From NCBI RefSeq assembly GCF_003367395.1, contig NZ_CP031417.1, positions 2,852,001 through 2,916,000 on the forward strand: a stretch of 64,000 nucleotides of DNA. Direction: 5' to 3'. The notes under the pieces were generated by a model. That model was not told the origin of the DNA and did not search any database. It worked only from the letters and a program-made list of their open reading frames with translations. This document shows, one piece after another, positions 44,464-52,651 of the stretch. This DNA comes from Pseudolabrys taiwanensis. Its GTDB lineage: Bacteria; Pseudomonadota; Alphaproteobacteria; Rhizobiales; Xanthobacteraceae. The position numbers were made by a program, and so were the translations under genes. The number at the start of each line of letters is the position of its first letter. Position 1 is the stretch's first letter.

Positions 44464-46662
44464 TTACGCGCGCAGCGCCTGCAACACGCGTTCGGGGGTC
44501 ATCGGATATTCGGAGAGCTGCTTGTCTGTCGCGTCGTAGAAGGCATTGGCGATCGCCGCGCCCACGGCGGGAATCGCCTCCTCGCCGGCGCCGATGGATG
44601 GATTACGGCTTGGCACGATCACCGGCGTCACGTCCGGATGCTCGCCGAAACGCAGCACCGGATAGCTCACCCAGTCGAGGCTGGTGACGTTCGTCTCGTT
44701 GAACGTCACGGCCTCCTTCAGCACGCGGCTGGTCGCCTGGATCGACATGCCGATGATCTGGCTCTCGACGATGTCGGGGTTCACGGCGATGCCGCAATCC
44801 ATCGCGGCATAGACGTGCTTCACGACAATGGCGCCGGTGCGCCGGTTGACCTCGATATCGGCGACTGCCCCGGCCATGGACGCGCGATGCGTGCCGAGCG
44901 CGACGCCGCGGCCCTTCACAACGTCACCGTTCGCCCCTGGCGCTTGCGCGCGCGACTGCCAGTTGGCGGCCTTGGCAACCGCCTCGAGCACGCCACGCCA
45001 ACGCTCGTCCGTGATGTTGCGGCGGCGGAATTCGACCGGGTCGAGCGCGCACAACCGCGCCAAGCGGTCGATCAACTGCTCCGAAGCGAAGGAGTAGGAC
45101 AGATCCATCGGCGAGCGCAGGTTCGCGCCCTTGAGGTAGCCGTCGAGCCCCGGCACCGCGTGGTTGAACAGCAGCCGGTTCGGAATGTCGTACATGCCGC
45201 CGGCATCTTGCTTGTTGACGATGAGCGAACCGACACCCTTGTTGAATTCACGCACGGGTTTGCCGGAGGCGAGATATTCGCTCGTTTCTTCGATCTGCCA
45301 GCCGTGATGCCAACCCTGGTACTCATACGAGGTCAACCGGCCGTCCTTGCCGGCCGCGATCCGCACTTCACCCACATGGGCCGGACCGTAATTGTCCCAG
45401 CCGAGTTCATCCCAGCGCATGAACTGCACGCGTACCGGCTTGCCGACGGCCTTCGACATCACCACCGCCGCCAAAGCCGCATCGTCGTAGCAGCTATGGC
45501 CATAGCAGCCGGAGCCTTCGAGATACTGGACCTGCACCTTATCCTTGGGCAGTTCGGCGACACCGGCGATACGGTCGCGCAGCGCGAAGACATCCTGGCT
45601 CGAACATAGCACCAGTGCGCCGTCGGCTTTCACGTCGGCAATCCCACAACTCGGCCCGAACGGCGCGTGCGCCTGGTAGGGCGTGTGGAATGTGCCGGAC
45701 ACGACGTGATCGCCGGCTTGCGCCCCGTCGCCTTCTTTGAGAACGACGCTGTCGACGGTCTTGGCCGACCGCATCTTATCGTAGAGCTTCACGTCGCCCG
45801 GAAGCGACGCGGGCAGTTCCCAATCGACCTTCAACGCCTCGGCGGCGCGGACCGCGTCCCACTGGCGCTCCGCGACCACGCCGACAAAATCGCGCTGCCG
45901 CACGATGCGTACGTTCGGCAGATGCTTGATCGAAGCCTCGTCGATTGCCTTGACCTTGGGCGGATGGCCATAGCCGCCCTGCCCCTTCGGCCGGACGACG
46001 CGGCCGTGCAACATACCCGGCACCGACGCCTGCTGCATGAAGGTGTATGTCCCGTCGATCTTGGCGGGCAGATCGCGGCGCGGCGTGCGCGCGCCAATCA
46101 CTTTATACTGTGCGACATCCTTGAGCGGCGCCTTGCCGGTCAGTGCGATCTCCTGCGTGCCTGGGCCGACGAGTTCGGCATAGCGCGCGGTCTTGCCGCC
46201 GCCCCGCACGACGCCGTCGCTGACGCTCAGCTTGTCCGCCGGCACGCCCAGCTTCGCCGAGGCGCGGCGCAGCAGTTCTTGCCGAATCTCTGCGGCCGCC
46301 AGCCGCAGTTGCTGGCCCGCCACCTGGATTGACGAGCTGGATACGGTGGCGCCCTGGTTCATCGAGCGCATGGTATCGACTTGCGCCGCAACGACTTTGG
46401 ACACAGGGACATCGAGCTCTTCCGCGACCAATTGCAGCATGGTCGTGCCGTTGCCCTGCCCGAGTTCGACCTTGCCGAGATACACGGTCACCACGTCGTC
46501 GTTGCCGACGGCGATCCACGACGCGGCACTCTTAGGATCCTGAACGGCCGGCGCGCCCAACGCCGATTTGCCGTCGAGCCCAAGACCGAAGCCGATAATC
46601 AGCGCGCCCGCGCCTTTGAGCAGGCTACGGCGCGCAAACGATGTCTGGACGATGGCGTTCAT
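44464..46662 (-). CDS. Molybdopterin-binding large subunit, xanthine-dehydrogenase family (IorB-like)
   Basis: A 732-residue molybdenum hydroxylase subunit. It opens with a Tat signal (FARRSLLKGAGALIIG), so the folded enzyme is probably exported. Cofactor-binding segments include VELGQGNGTTMLQLVAEELD, GSGCYGHSCYDDAALAA and GANLRSPMDLSYSFASEQLID; the active-site Glu is in IGAGEEAIPAVGAAIANAF. The size matches isoquinoline 1-oxidoreductase beta-type two-subunit enzymes, which hydroxylate N-heterocycles or aldehydes. ATG 46662 overlaps the small-subunit stop by 4 bp. Confidence 0.9.
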   Translation of the reverse strand: MNAIVQTSFARRSLLKGAGALIIGFGLGLDGKSALGAPAVQDPKSAASWIAVGNDDVVTVYLGKVELGQGNGTTMLQLVAEELDVPVSKVVAAQVDTMRSMNQGATVSSSSIQVAGQQLRLAAAEIRQELLRRASAKLGVPADKLSVSDGVVRGGGKTARYAELVGPGTQEIALTGKAPLKDVAQYKVIGARTPRRDLPAKIDGTYTFMQQASVPGMLHGRVVRPKGQGGYGHPPKVKAIDEASIKHLPNVRIVRQRDFVGVVAERQWDAVRAAEALKVDWELPASLPGDVKLYDKMRSAKTVDSVVLKEGDGAQAGDHVVSGTFHTPYQAHAPFGPSCGIADVKADGALVLCSSQDVFALRDRIAGVAELPKDKVQVQYLEGSGCYGHSCYDDAALAAVVMSKAVGKPVRVQFMRWDELGWDNYGPAHVGEVRIAAGKDGRLTSYEYQGWHHGWQIEETSEYLASGKPVREFNKGVGSLIVNKQDAGGMYDIPNRLLFNHAVPGLDGYLKGANLRSPMDLSYSFASEQLIDRLARLCALDPVEFRRRNITDERWRGVLEAVAKAANWQSRAQAPGANGDVVKGRGVALGTHRASMAGAVADIEVNRRTGAIVVKHVYAAMDCGIAVNPDIVESQIIGMSIQATSRVLKEAVTFNETNVTSLDWVSYPVLRFGEHPDVTPVIVPSRNPSIGAGEEAIPAVGAAIANAFYDATDKQLSEYPMTPERVLQALRA

Positions 46663-47147
46663 TTGCGCATCTCCGCGGCGGCGCGACGGATCGCTTTCAT
46701 GATGCGCGGATAGGTGCCGCAGCGGCACAGGTGGCCGTCCATGGCCTCGCGGATATCGCCCTCGGACGGATCGGCCTTTTCCGAGAGAAGCTCGGCCGCC
46801 TTGATGGTGATGCCGTTGTAGCAATAGCCGCATTGCGGCGCCTGCTCGTCGAGCAAGGCTTTCTGCACGGGATGCAATGCCGGCGCCGCCGCGAGGCCCT
46901 TTTCCTTCGCGTAAAGCTGAGACAGCCCTTCCAGGGTGGTGACGGCGCCCTCGCCGACCGCGGAGACCGGCGTCACGCAGGACCGCGTCTCCTTGCCGTC
47001 GATCAGCACCGAGCAGGAGCCGCACTGCGCGAGGCCGCAACCGAAGCGCGGCCCCTTCAACTTGAGATCGTCGGTCAAGACGTAGAGCAACGGGGTTTCG
47101 GGGTCGACATCGACGTCATAGCGCCGCTGATTCACCACCAGCTTCAT
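46659..47147 (-). CDS. [2Fe-2S] small subunit of molybdenum hydroxylase (IorA-like)
   Basis: A 162-residue protein with two [2Fe-2S] clusters: the plant-type one at Cys37, Cys42, Cys45, Cys57 (FGCGLAQCGSC, RSCVTP), and the second at Cys106, Cys109, Cys141, Cys143 (QCGYCYNG, LCRCGTY). It has no signal of its own, so it would be exported together with the Tat-signalled large subunit. It passes electrons away from the molybdenum site. No FAD subunit is encoded, as is usual in IorAB-type enzymes that use a cytochrome or other acceptor. Confidence 0.93.
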   Translation of the reverse strand: MKLVVNQRRYDVDVDPETPLLYVLTDDLKLKGPRFGCGLAQCGSCSVLIDGKETRSCVTPVSAVGEGAVTTLEGLSQLYAKEKGLAAAPALHPVQKALLDEQAPQCGYCYNGITIKAAELLSEKADPSEGDIREAMDGHLCRCGTYPRIMKAIRRAAAEMRK

Positions 47148-47258
47148 GATCTATCTCCCTGGGAGGCATGATCTCTCGGCCACCGCTTACGGCGGGGTCC
47201 GATATCAGCTTTGTCGTGGGCGGACGGCCCCAGGCCGTCCGCGTTCTCGGCGCGGGAG

Positions 47259-48221
47259 TTACTTCCCGCCCTCGCGCGCCATCGGCGCCACCACGTCTTC
47301 GTAGGGGAAGACCTTCGGCATGATCTTCATGTCGACCGAGATCTTCTGCGTCTGGTCGACATTGGCGCGGGTGAAGCGGCCGTCCTGCGAATAGGATTTC
47401 TCCATCCGTGCCAGCGCCGCCTCGAGCACCTTGGTGTCGGCGTTGGTGAAGACCTTCTTGGCGATCTCCAAGGTGGTCGCCTTGTCGCCATGGATGATCT
47501 TCAGCGACTCGGCGAGCGCATCGAACACAGCGCGCGCCTCCTTCGGACGCTTCTCGACGAAGGTCTTGCTGGTCGCCAAAGGCGACGACGAGAAGGCGTC
47601 GAGCTGCTGCGGCACGTCGACGAGCATGTCGGCGATGCCGGTCTGGATGCCGACGGTCACGAACGGCTCGAACAGCATCGCCGCATCGGCACGGGAACTC
47701 TTGAGCGCGCCGAGCAGCTCGCCACCCCCGCCCACGGAGACGAAGCTCACGTCCTTGTCCGGGTCGAGGCCCGCCTGCTTGACGAAGTAGCGCGCCAGAT
47801 TCGAGGTGAGCGAGCCTGGGCTCGTCACCGCGACGGTCTTGCCTTTGAGCTCCGCGACGGATTTCAGCTTGAGATCCTTGCGCGAGATCATCGCGAAGGG
47901 CACGCGCGACGTCTGCGCGAAGAACAATTCGACATCGACGCCGCGCGCCCGCATCAGGCCCACTTCCGGGAAACCGGTGGCGACGATGTCGACTTCCTTG
48001 GCGAGATAGGCCTTCATCGCCTCGCCGCCGCCGCGGCTGGTGATCACGTCGACCTCGACGCCGTGCTTCTTGAAGAAGCCCTTGTCTTGCGCGATGTAGA
48101 TCGGCATCGATTCCAGCGAGGCCACCGGCAGCGCGATCTTGACCGGCTCGGCCCATGCCGCCGATGACCACAGTGCGGCCAGCGACAGGCCAATAGCCGC
48201 CATCTTCCCATATTTCGTCAT
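47259..48221 (-). CDS. NMT1/THI5-like ABC transporter substrate-binding protein (second system)
   Basis: A 320-residue periplasmic binding protein with signal peptide (MAAIGLSLAALWSSAAWA). The core shows VKIALPVASLESMPIYIAQDKGFFKKHGVEVDV (given here in part) and KGKTVAVTSPGSLTSNLARYF. ATG 48221 follows a GGGAGGAG site. It has only family-level similarity to the binding protein at 40665-41681. It lies between its permease and the molybdenum hydroxylase genes. Confidence 0.88.
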   Translation of the reverse strand: MTKYGKMAAIGLSLAALWSSAAWAEPVKIALPVASLESMPIYIAQDKGFFKKHGVEVDVITSRGGGEAMKAYLAKEVDIVATGFPEVGLMRARGVDVELFFAQTSRVPFAMISRKDLKLKSVAELKGKTVAVTSPGSLTSNLARYFVKQAGLDPDKDVSFVSVGGGGELLGALKSSRADAAMLFEPFVTVGIQTGIADMLVDVPQQLDAFSSSPLATSKTFVEKRPKEARAVFDALAESLKIIHGDKATTLEIAKKVFTNADTKVLEAALARMEKSYSQDGRFTRANVDQTQKISVDMKIMPKVFPYEDVVAPMAREGGK

Positions 48222-48270
48222 TGCGATCTCCTCCCTGTTGTTAGCGTCGCTTTTCAACGCGACGTCGTTT

Positions 48271-49050
48271 TCATTTCTCGTCAGAAAACTTGTACGGCAC
48301 CAGCACGGGCCCCAACGCGTCGATCGCGAAGCTGAGCGCGGCGGCGAAGATGGCGATGGTGATGATGCCGAGATAGAGCGACGGCGTGTCCAATGTGCCG
48401 GACGCGTAAAGAATCATGTGGCCGAGGCCCGCGCGCGAGGCCACGAACTCGCCGATCACCGCGCCGATCAGCGCCAGGCCGGAGCCGATCTTGAGCCCGG
48501 TATAAACGCTCGGCAGCGACGACGGCACGACGACCTTCCAGAAGATCTGATGGCGGCTCGCGCCCATGACCTTCAACGCGTCGACGAAGGTCGTGTCGAG
48601 CCGCAGCGAGGCGGTGTAGACCGGGATGAACATCGCGAAGAACACGATGTAGACGCTGATGCCGATCTTGGAAGCGAGGCCGAGGCCCAGCCACAAGATG
48701 AACAAAGGCGCGATCACGATCACCGGGATGCCGTTGAGCACCATCAGGAACGGCTCGATCACTTTCGAGACCGTGCGCAGCTGCGGCAGAATGAGGCCCA
48801 CCGCCATGCCGGCGAGCGAGCCGGCGACGAGTCCGAGCAAGGTCTCGAAGACGGTGATGCCGAGGTCGGGTAGGAACGAACCCTTCGCCCACTGCATCTG
48901 CAGCGCGCCGAAGATGTCGGTCGGGCTGGAGAAAAAGAGCTGGCTCATGACGCCATAGCGGACACCAAGCTCCGTGCCGACGAGAATGACGGCAAGCACG
49001 AGCAGGCGCGCCAGATTGACAACGATACTGTGCATGGTCGTCGACGTCAT
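48271..49050 (-). CDS. ABC transporter permease (SsuC/TauC type, second system)
   Basis: A 259-residue permease with about six membrane segments and the loop VDALKVMGASRHQIFWKVVV. ATG 49050 overlaps the ATPase stop by 4 bp. It works with the binding protein downstream and the ATPase upstream. Confidence 0.92.
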   Translation of the reverse strand: MTSTTMHSIVVNLARLLVLAVILVGTELGVRYGVMSQLFFSSPTDIFGALQMQWAKGSFLPDLGITVFETLLGLVAGSLAGMAVGLILPQLRTVSKVIEPFLMVLNGIPVIVIAPLFILWLGLGLASKIGISVYIVFFAMFIPVYTASLRLDTTFVDALKVMGASRHQIFWKVVVPSSLPSVYTGLKIGSGLALIGAVIGEFVASRAGLGHMILYASGTLDTPSLYLGIITIAIFAAALSFAIDALGPVLVPYKFSDEK

Positions 49051-49826
49051 GCCGCCGTTCCCATGCCGGTGACGCTGATGTCGAGCGCGTTCCAGATGCG
49101 CTTATAGTACTCGGAGAACCCAGGCATCGCCGGCGCATCGGCGACGCTCGCCGCCTCGCGGCTGAACGACACCTCGTAGACTTCCTTCACCGTCGCCGGC
49201 CGCCGCGTGAGCACGACCACGCGGTCCGCCATCGCCAGCGCTTCCGCGATATCGTGCGTGACGATCAGCATCGAGCGCCGCCCGGCGCGGCAGATCTTGA
49301 CCACGTCGTTCTGTATAACGACGCGCGTCTGCGCGTCGAGCGCGGCAAAAGGCTCGTCGAGCAGCAGCACGGTCGGCTCGATCGCCAAGGTCTGCGCCAG
49401 GGCCGCGCGTTTCTGCATGCCCCCGGAGAGCGCGTGCGGATACTTGCGCTCGAAACCGCCCAGGCCGTATTGCCCCATCAGCGACACGGCCTTCTGCCGC
49501 CGCGCGGCCTTCGGCTCGCCGCGAATTTCCAGGCCGAGTTCTACATTCTCGACCACAGAGCGCCACGGCAACAGCGTCGTCTGCTGAAACAGCATGCCGA
49601 GGCGCGGGTCGGGCCCTTTCACCACCTTGCCGTCGATGCGCACTTCGCCCGCGGTCGGCTTGCGCAGGCCCGTGGCGAGGCTGAGCAAGGTCGACTTACC
49701 GCAGCCGCTCGGCCCGATCACAGCGACGATCTCGTCTTCGCGGCACTCGAACGAAACATCGTGCAGCACCTCGACGCTGCCGCGCCGGCCGGAAAACGAG
49801 AAGCTGATGTTACGGAATTCGAGCAT
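49047..49826 (-). CDS. ABC transporter ATP-binding protein (SsuB/TauB type, second system)
   Basis: A 259-residue ATPase: Walker A GPSGCGKSTL, Q-loop GMLFQQTTLLPWR, signature LSGGMQKRAALAQTL, Walker B LLLDEPFAALD and switch His in VTHDIAEAL. It starts only 3 bp after the cupin gene, so it belongs to the same long operon. Confidence 0.92.
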   Translation of the reverse strand: MLEFRNISFSFSGRRGSVEVLHDVSFECREDEIVAVIGPSGCGKSTLLSLATGLRKPTAGEVRIDGKVVKGPDPRLGMLFQQTTLLPWRSVVENVELGLEIRGEPKAARRQKAVSLMGQYGLGGFERKYPHALSGGMQKRAALAQTLAIEPTVLLLDEPFAALDAQTRVVIQNDVVKICRAGRRSMLIVTHDIAEALAMADRVVVLTRRPATVKEVYEVSFSREAASVADAPAMPGFSEYYKRIWNALDISVTGMGTAA

Positions 49827-49829
49827 GGC

Positions 49830-50339
49830 TTAGCGCGCGTTCGCCGTGCCTTGCACCGGCTTGCCGATGCCGATCGGTTCGGCATCGAGCAGCACGAATG
49901 CGACGCGCGCCCGCGTGTTGCTGCGATTGGCCCAGGCGTGGTTGGTGCCGCGCTGAACCATGATGTCGCCCGCCTTCATCTTCACGGTCGAGTCGTCCAT
50001 GTCCATCTCGATCTCGCCTTCGAGCACGATGACGTAATCGACCGTCTCGGTGCGGTGCATGTGCGGCTTGTTGCCGGGCGGAAAGTCGATGACGGCAAAG
50101 CGCGAGCCCTTGGCCGGCGGCGCCGTGCCGATGATGCGCGCGCCCATGTCCTCGACATCGGTGCCCGCCGGAATCTTGGCCGGCGCGCTGTCGGTCGACC
50201 AGATCAGGGTCGATACGGTGCCGGGCGACGGATACTTGGCGTTGCTCGCCGGCGCGTCGATGAGCACCTTGGCCACCTCGCCTTCGTGTCCTGTCACGAT
50301 GCGGCGGATTGCCGGGTAATCGGGCTTCGTCTCGGTCAT
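49830..50339 (-). CDS. Cupin domain protein
   Basis: A 169-residue single-domain cupin. The metal-binding motif 1 is PGNKPHMHRTETVDYVIVLEG (two His and one Glu/Thr position), and motif 2 is GDIMVQRGTNHAWAN with a further His. The full ligand set suggests an active metal centre. ATG 50339 is used here; a GTG at 50351 overlaps the M24 stop (GTGA) and is an alternative. It could be a dioxygenase, lyase or isomerase acting with its M24-fold neighbour; the exact reaction is unknown. Confidence 0.83.
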   Translation of the reverse strand: MTETKPDYPAIRRIVTGHEGEVAKVLIDAPASNAKYPSPGTVSTLIWSTDSAPAKIPAGTDVEDMGARIIGTAPPAKGSRFAVIDFPPGNKPHMHRTETVDYVIVLEGEIEMDMDDSTVKMKAGDIMVQRGTNHAWANRSNTRARVAFVLLDAEPIGIGKPVQGTANAR

Positions 50340-50347
50340 AGGAAGGC

Positions 50348-51571
50348 TCACACCGCAATCGTCTGGAAGTCGGTCGGATAGTCGTGCATGCGGCGCGCAC
50401 CGTTCTCGGTGATCACAACCGTCTCGGCGAACACGCAGCCGGTCTTGCCGTCGTGAAATTTCGGATCGTAGAGGTCGATGTTGAAGGCGAACACCATGCC
50501 GGTGCGGAACTCGTCGCCGAGCTTCTTGAGCGCCGCCTGATCCGCCTTGATGGCGTGATGGCGGTAGCGCGGATACTCCAGCGACGCGAGGCCATGGCCG
50601 TGAATGCCGGTCTCGCACATACCGAATCCCTGCGCGTGGATGACATCGCGCACGCGATCCATGGCCACCGAGATCGGCTTGCCCGGCGCGAAGTTCTTCA
50701 TCCCCTCTTCGTAGGCCGCGAGGCAGCCTTCGTAGATGCGGTGCTGCTCGGGCTTGGCGTCGCCGAGCGAGAACGTGCGCTCGACGTGGGTGTAATAGCC
50801 GCCGATCTTGGGATGGATTTCGCAGATGATGACGTCGCCACGGCCCATCTCGCGCATCGTCGGAACGCGAAACGGATGCGGATAAGGCAGCGGGTCGCAC
50901 GCCCACAGGAACAGCGTCGGCTCCTCGCCGCCATTGGCGAGCATGGTCTCCATCATGCCGCCGTACACGGCGGACTCCTTGACGCCGGGCCGCGCAATAT
51001 CGCGGCAGGTCGTCAGCATGAGATCGCCGAGCTTGGCCGCGCGGGCGAGGATCTGCAGTTCCTCCTCGCTCTTCACCGTGCGCATCATCTCCATCATGTC
51101 GTCGAGATTGATGAATTCCGCCTGCGGCGCGAGTTCCTTGAGGCGCGTATACACGCTGTGCGGCAGCCAGCCGTCCGGGTCGAGCGGGCCGGCCAAGCCG
51201 TCCATGCCGATGCGGCCGTTCGTCAGCCCCAGCTCCTTGAGCCGGTCGACGACGCCGTCGGCCCAGGTGCCGCGCCGCGGCCGCACGTCGGTGATCCAGT
51301 CCTGCGCCGCGCGCCACCCGTCGACAAAGGTCGGCATCATCACGAACGACGTGGGCTCGCCCTTGAGCGGAAACACCAGAATGTTGAATTCGGCATTGCC
51401 GCCGATCGGCGACAGATAGCGGGCATTCGCCGTGCAGAAATCCCATACCGCCGGCCAGCCCCACAGCACGAGGCAATCCAGCCCACGTGCTTCCATCTCC
51501 TTACGCGTCAACGCCCAACGCCGGTCGCGTTCAGCAAGCGACAGTCGCACCAGTTCCAGCTTCTCACGCAT
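50348..51571 (-). CDS. M24 (creatinase/aminopeptidase-P fold) protein with altered metal site
   Basis: A 407-residue pita-bread-fold protein with an N-terminal creatinase-like domain (~1-160) and a C-terminal M24 domain. Of the five usual metal ligands (Asp, Asp, His, Glu, Glu), only the His is kept (His324, IHGHGL). The others align with Glu251 (ICEIHPK), His262 (YYTHVERTF), Asn364 (VFAFNID) and Ala382 (CVFAETVV). It is therefore unlikely to be a normal two-metal peptidase and may be a creatinase- or lyase-like enzyme on a small molecule. Second gene of the long operon. Confidence 0.85.
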   Translation of the reverse strand: MREKLELVRLSLAERDRRWALTRKEMEARGLDCLVLWGWPAVWDFCTANARYLSPIGGNAEFNILVFPLKGEPTSFVMMPTFVDGWRAAQDWITDVRPRRGTWADGVVDRLKELGLTNGRIGMDGLAGPLDPDGWLPHSVYTRLKELAPQAEFINLDDMMEMMRTVKSEEELQILARAAKLGDLMLTTCRDIARPGVKESAVYGGMMETMLANGGEEPTLFLWACDPLPYPHPFRVPTMREMGRGDVIICEIHPKIGGYYTHVERTFSLGDAKPEQHRIYEGCLAAYEEGMKNFAPGKPISVAMDRVRDVIHAQGFGMCETGIHGHGLASLEYPRYRHHAIKADQAALKKLGDEFRTGMVFAFNIDLYDPKFHDGKTGCVFAETVVITENGARRMHDYPTDFQTIAV

Positions 51572-51589
51572 CGTGCTCTCCGTCGCCTA

Positions 51590-52561
51590 TCAGATGCCTT
51601 GCGCCCGCATGCGCTCGAGGCTGTCGACATAGTCGGCCACCGCGCGCTCAACGTCGTATTCGGGCTTGAAGCCGAGCTCGTTGTGCGCGCGGCTGACATC
51701 GTAAACGCCGTGCGGCGGATACGGCATGCCGAGGAAATTATCGCCGGGGCCGATCTCGATCTTGGCGCCCGGGATGCGTTTGCGCACGGCAGCCGCGATG
51801 TCGTTGAGACCGACGCCGACACCGCTGCCGATGTTGTAGACGCGGCTCGGTACTTTCTCCGCCACGGTGGCGAGGTAGATGCCGAGCGCGGAATCCTTGT
51901 TATAGATGAAGTCGTCCTTCGCTTCCGCCCCATAGGGGTGGATGAAGGGAAGACCGTGGAACGGGTTTTCGACGATCTGACTGGTGACGCCCATCTTGCC
52001 GTGACGCGCGGTCTTGCCCGGACCGTAGGTCGTCGCGAAACGCACGATGGCGGCATCGACGCCGAAACTGTTCGCGTAATACAGCGTCGTCTGCTCGGCC
52101 ATCAGCTTGGCGCTGTCGTAGATGCGCTGCGGATTCTTCGGCATGTCCTCGGGCATCGGCTTGTAGTGCGGCGGGCCGTATTCGCCGAGAACGGGGCCGT
52201 AGATGCCCTTGGCGCTGGTGAACACGACGCGCTTCACGTCGAACAGACGCGCCGCCTCGAGCACATTCACCGTGCCCATCACGTTGACCTGGATGCTGAG
52301 CGCGGGATTGGCGGCCGACACCGCGCCGACGAAAGCCGCCGCATGCACGATGTGCGAGACTTTGTGCTCCTTGATGACGCCCAGCAGGCGCGGCATATCG
52401 ACGATATCGCCCGCCTCGAAGTCGATCTTGTCGACGATGTCGCTGATCAGCCGGTCCTCGCGGTGCCGTGCAAAAACCACAGGCCGATGCCCCTCGCGCA
52501 CGAACTTCCGGCTCGTTTCCGCGCCGATGACGCCCATGCCGCCGGTGATGAGGACCTTCAT
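51590..52561 (-). CDS. NAD-dependent epimerase/dehydratase family protein
   Basis: A 323-residue extended SDR. The nucleotide motif is ITGGMGVIGAE, the acidic residues D52-I-V-D point to NAD, and the Tyr/Lys pair is in RIYDSAKLMAE with a Ser in VFTSAKGIYG. The substrate is not clear; sugar-nucleotide epimerases and reductases of hydroxylated acids share the fold. It is the first gene of the long leftward operon, placed just past the TetR-type palindrome. Confidence 0.88.
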   Translation of the reverse strand: MKVLITGGMGVIGAETSRKFVREGHRPVVFARHREDRLISDIVDKIDFEAGDIVDMPRLLGVIKEHKVSHIVHAAAFVGAVSAANPALSIQVNVMGTVNVLEAARLFDVKRVVFTSAKGIYGPVLGEYGPPHYKPMPEDMPKNPQRIYDSAKLMAEQTTLYYANSFGVDAAIVRFATTYGPGKTARHGKMGVTSQIVENPFHGLPFIHPYGAEAKDDFIYNKDSALGIYLATVAEKVPSRVYNIGSGVGVGLNDIAAAVRKRIPGAKIEIGPGDNFLGMPYPPHGVYDVSRAHNELGFKPEYDVERAVADYVDSLERMRAQGI

Positions 52562-52583
52562 GCTTCCTTCCCGAAACTTTCTT

Positions 52584-52605
52584 ATTAACTCGCGCGTGAG
52601 TTAAT
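52584..52605. promoter_or_regulatory. TetR-type operator candidate
   Basis: ATTAACTC (52584-52591) and GAGTTAAT (52598-52605) are perfect 8-bp inverted arms around GCGCGT. The site is 23 bp before the epimerase start and downstream of the tetR gene. It is AT-rich against a GC-rich background and of a length usual for TetR-family sites. Confidence 0.6.
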
Positions 52606-52651
52606 CTGCCGGGCAAGGGCGAGTCAAGGCAGTCCGTTGTCGCAGCGCGGC

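Noticed and set aside
51147..51152. Fifth GTATAC site as an operator
   Set aside because: It lies inside the M24 coding sequence without the TTG/CAA flanks of the other sites.
49830..51476. Single 548-codon frame joining the cupin with sequence upstream
   Set aside because: The upstream part is an out-of-frame reading of the M24 gene; the cupin starts at 50339 or 50351.
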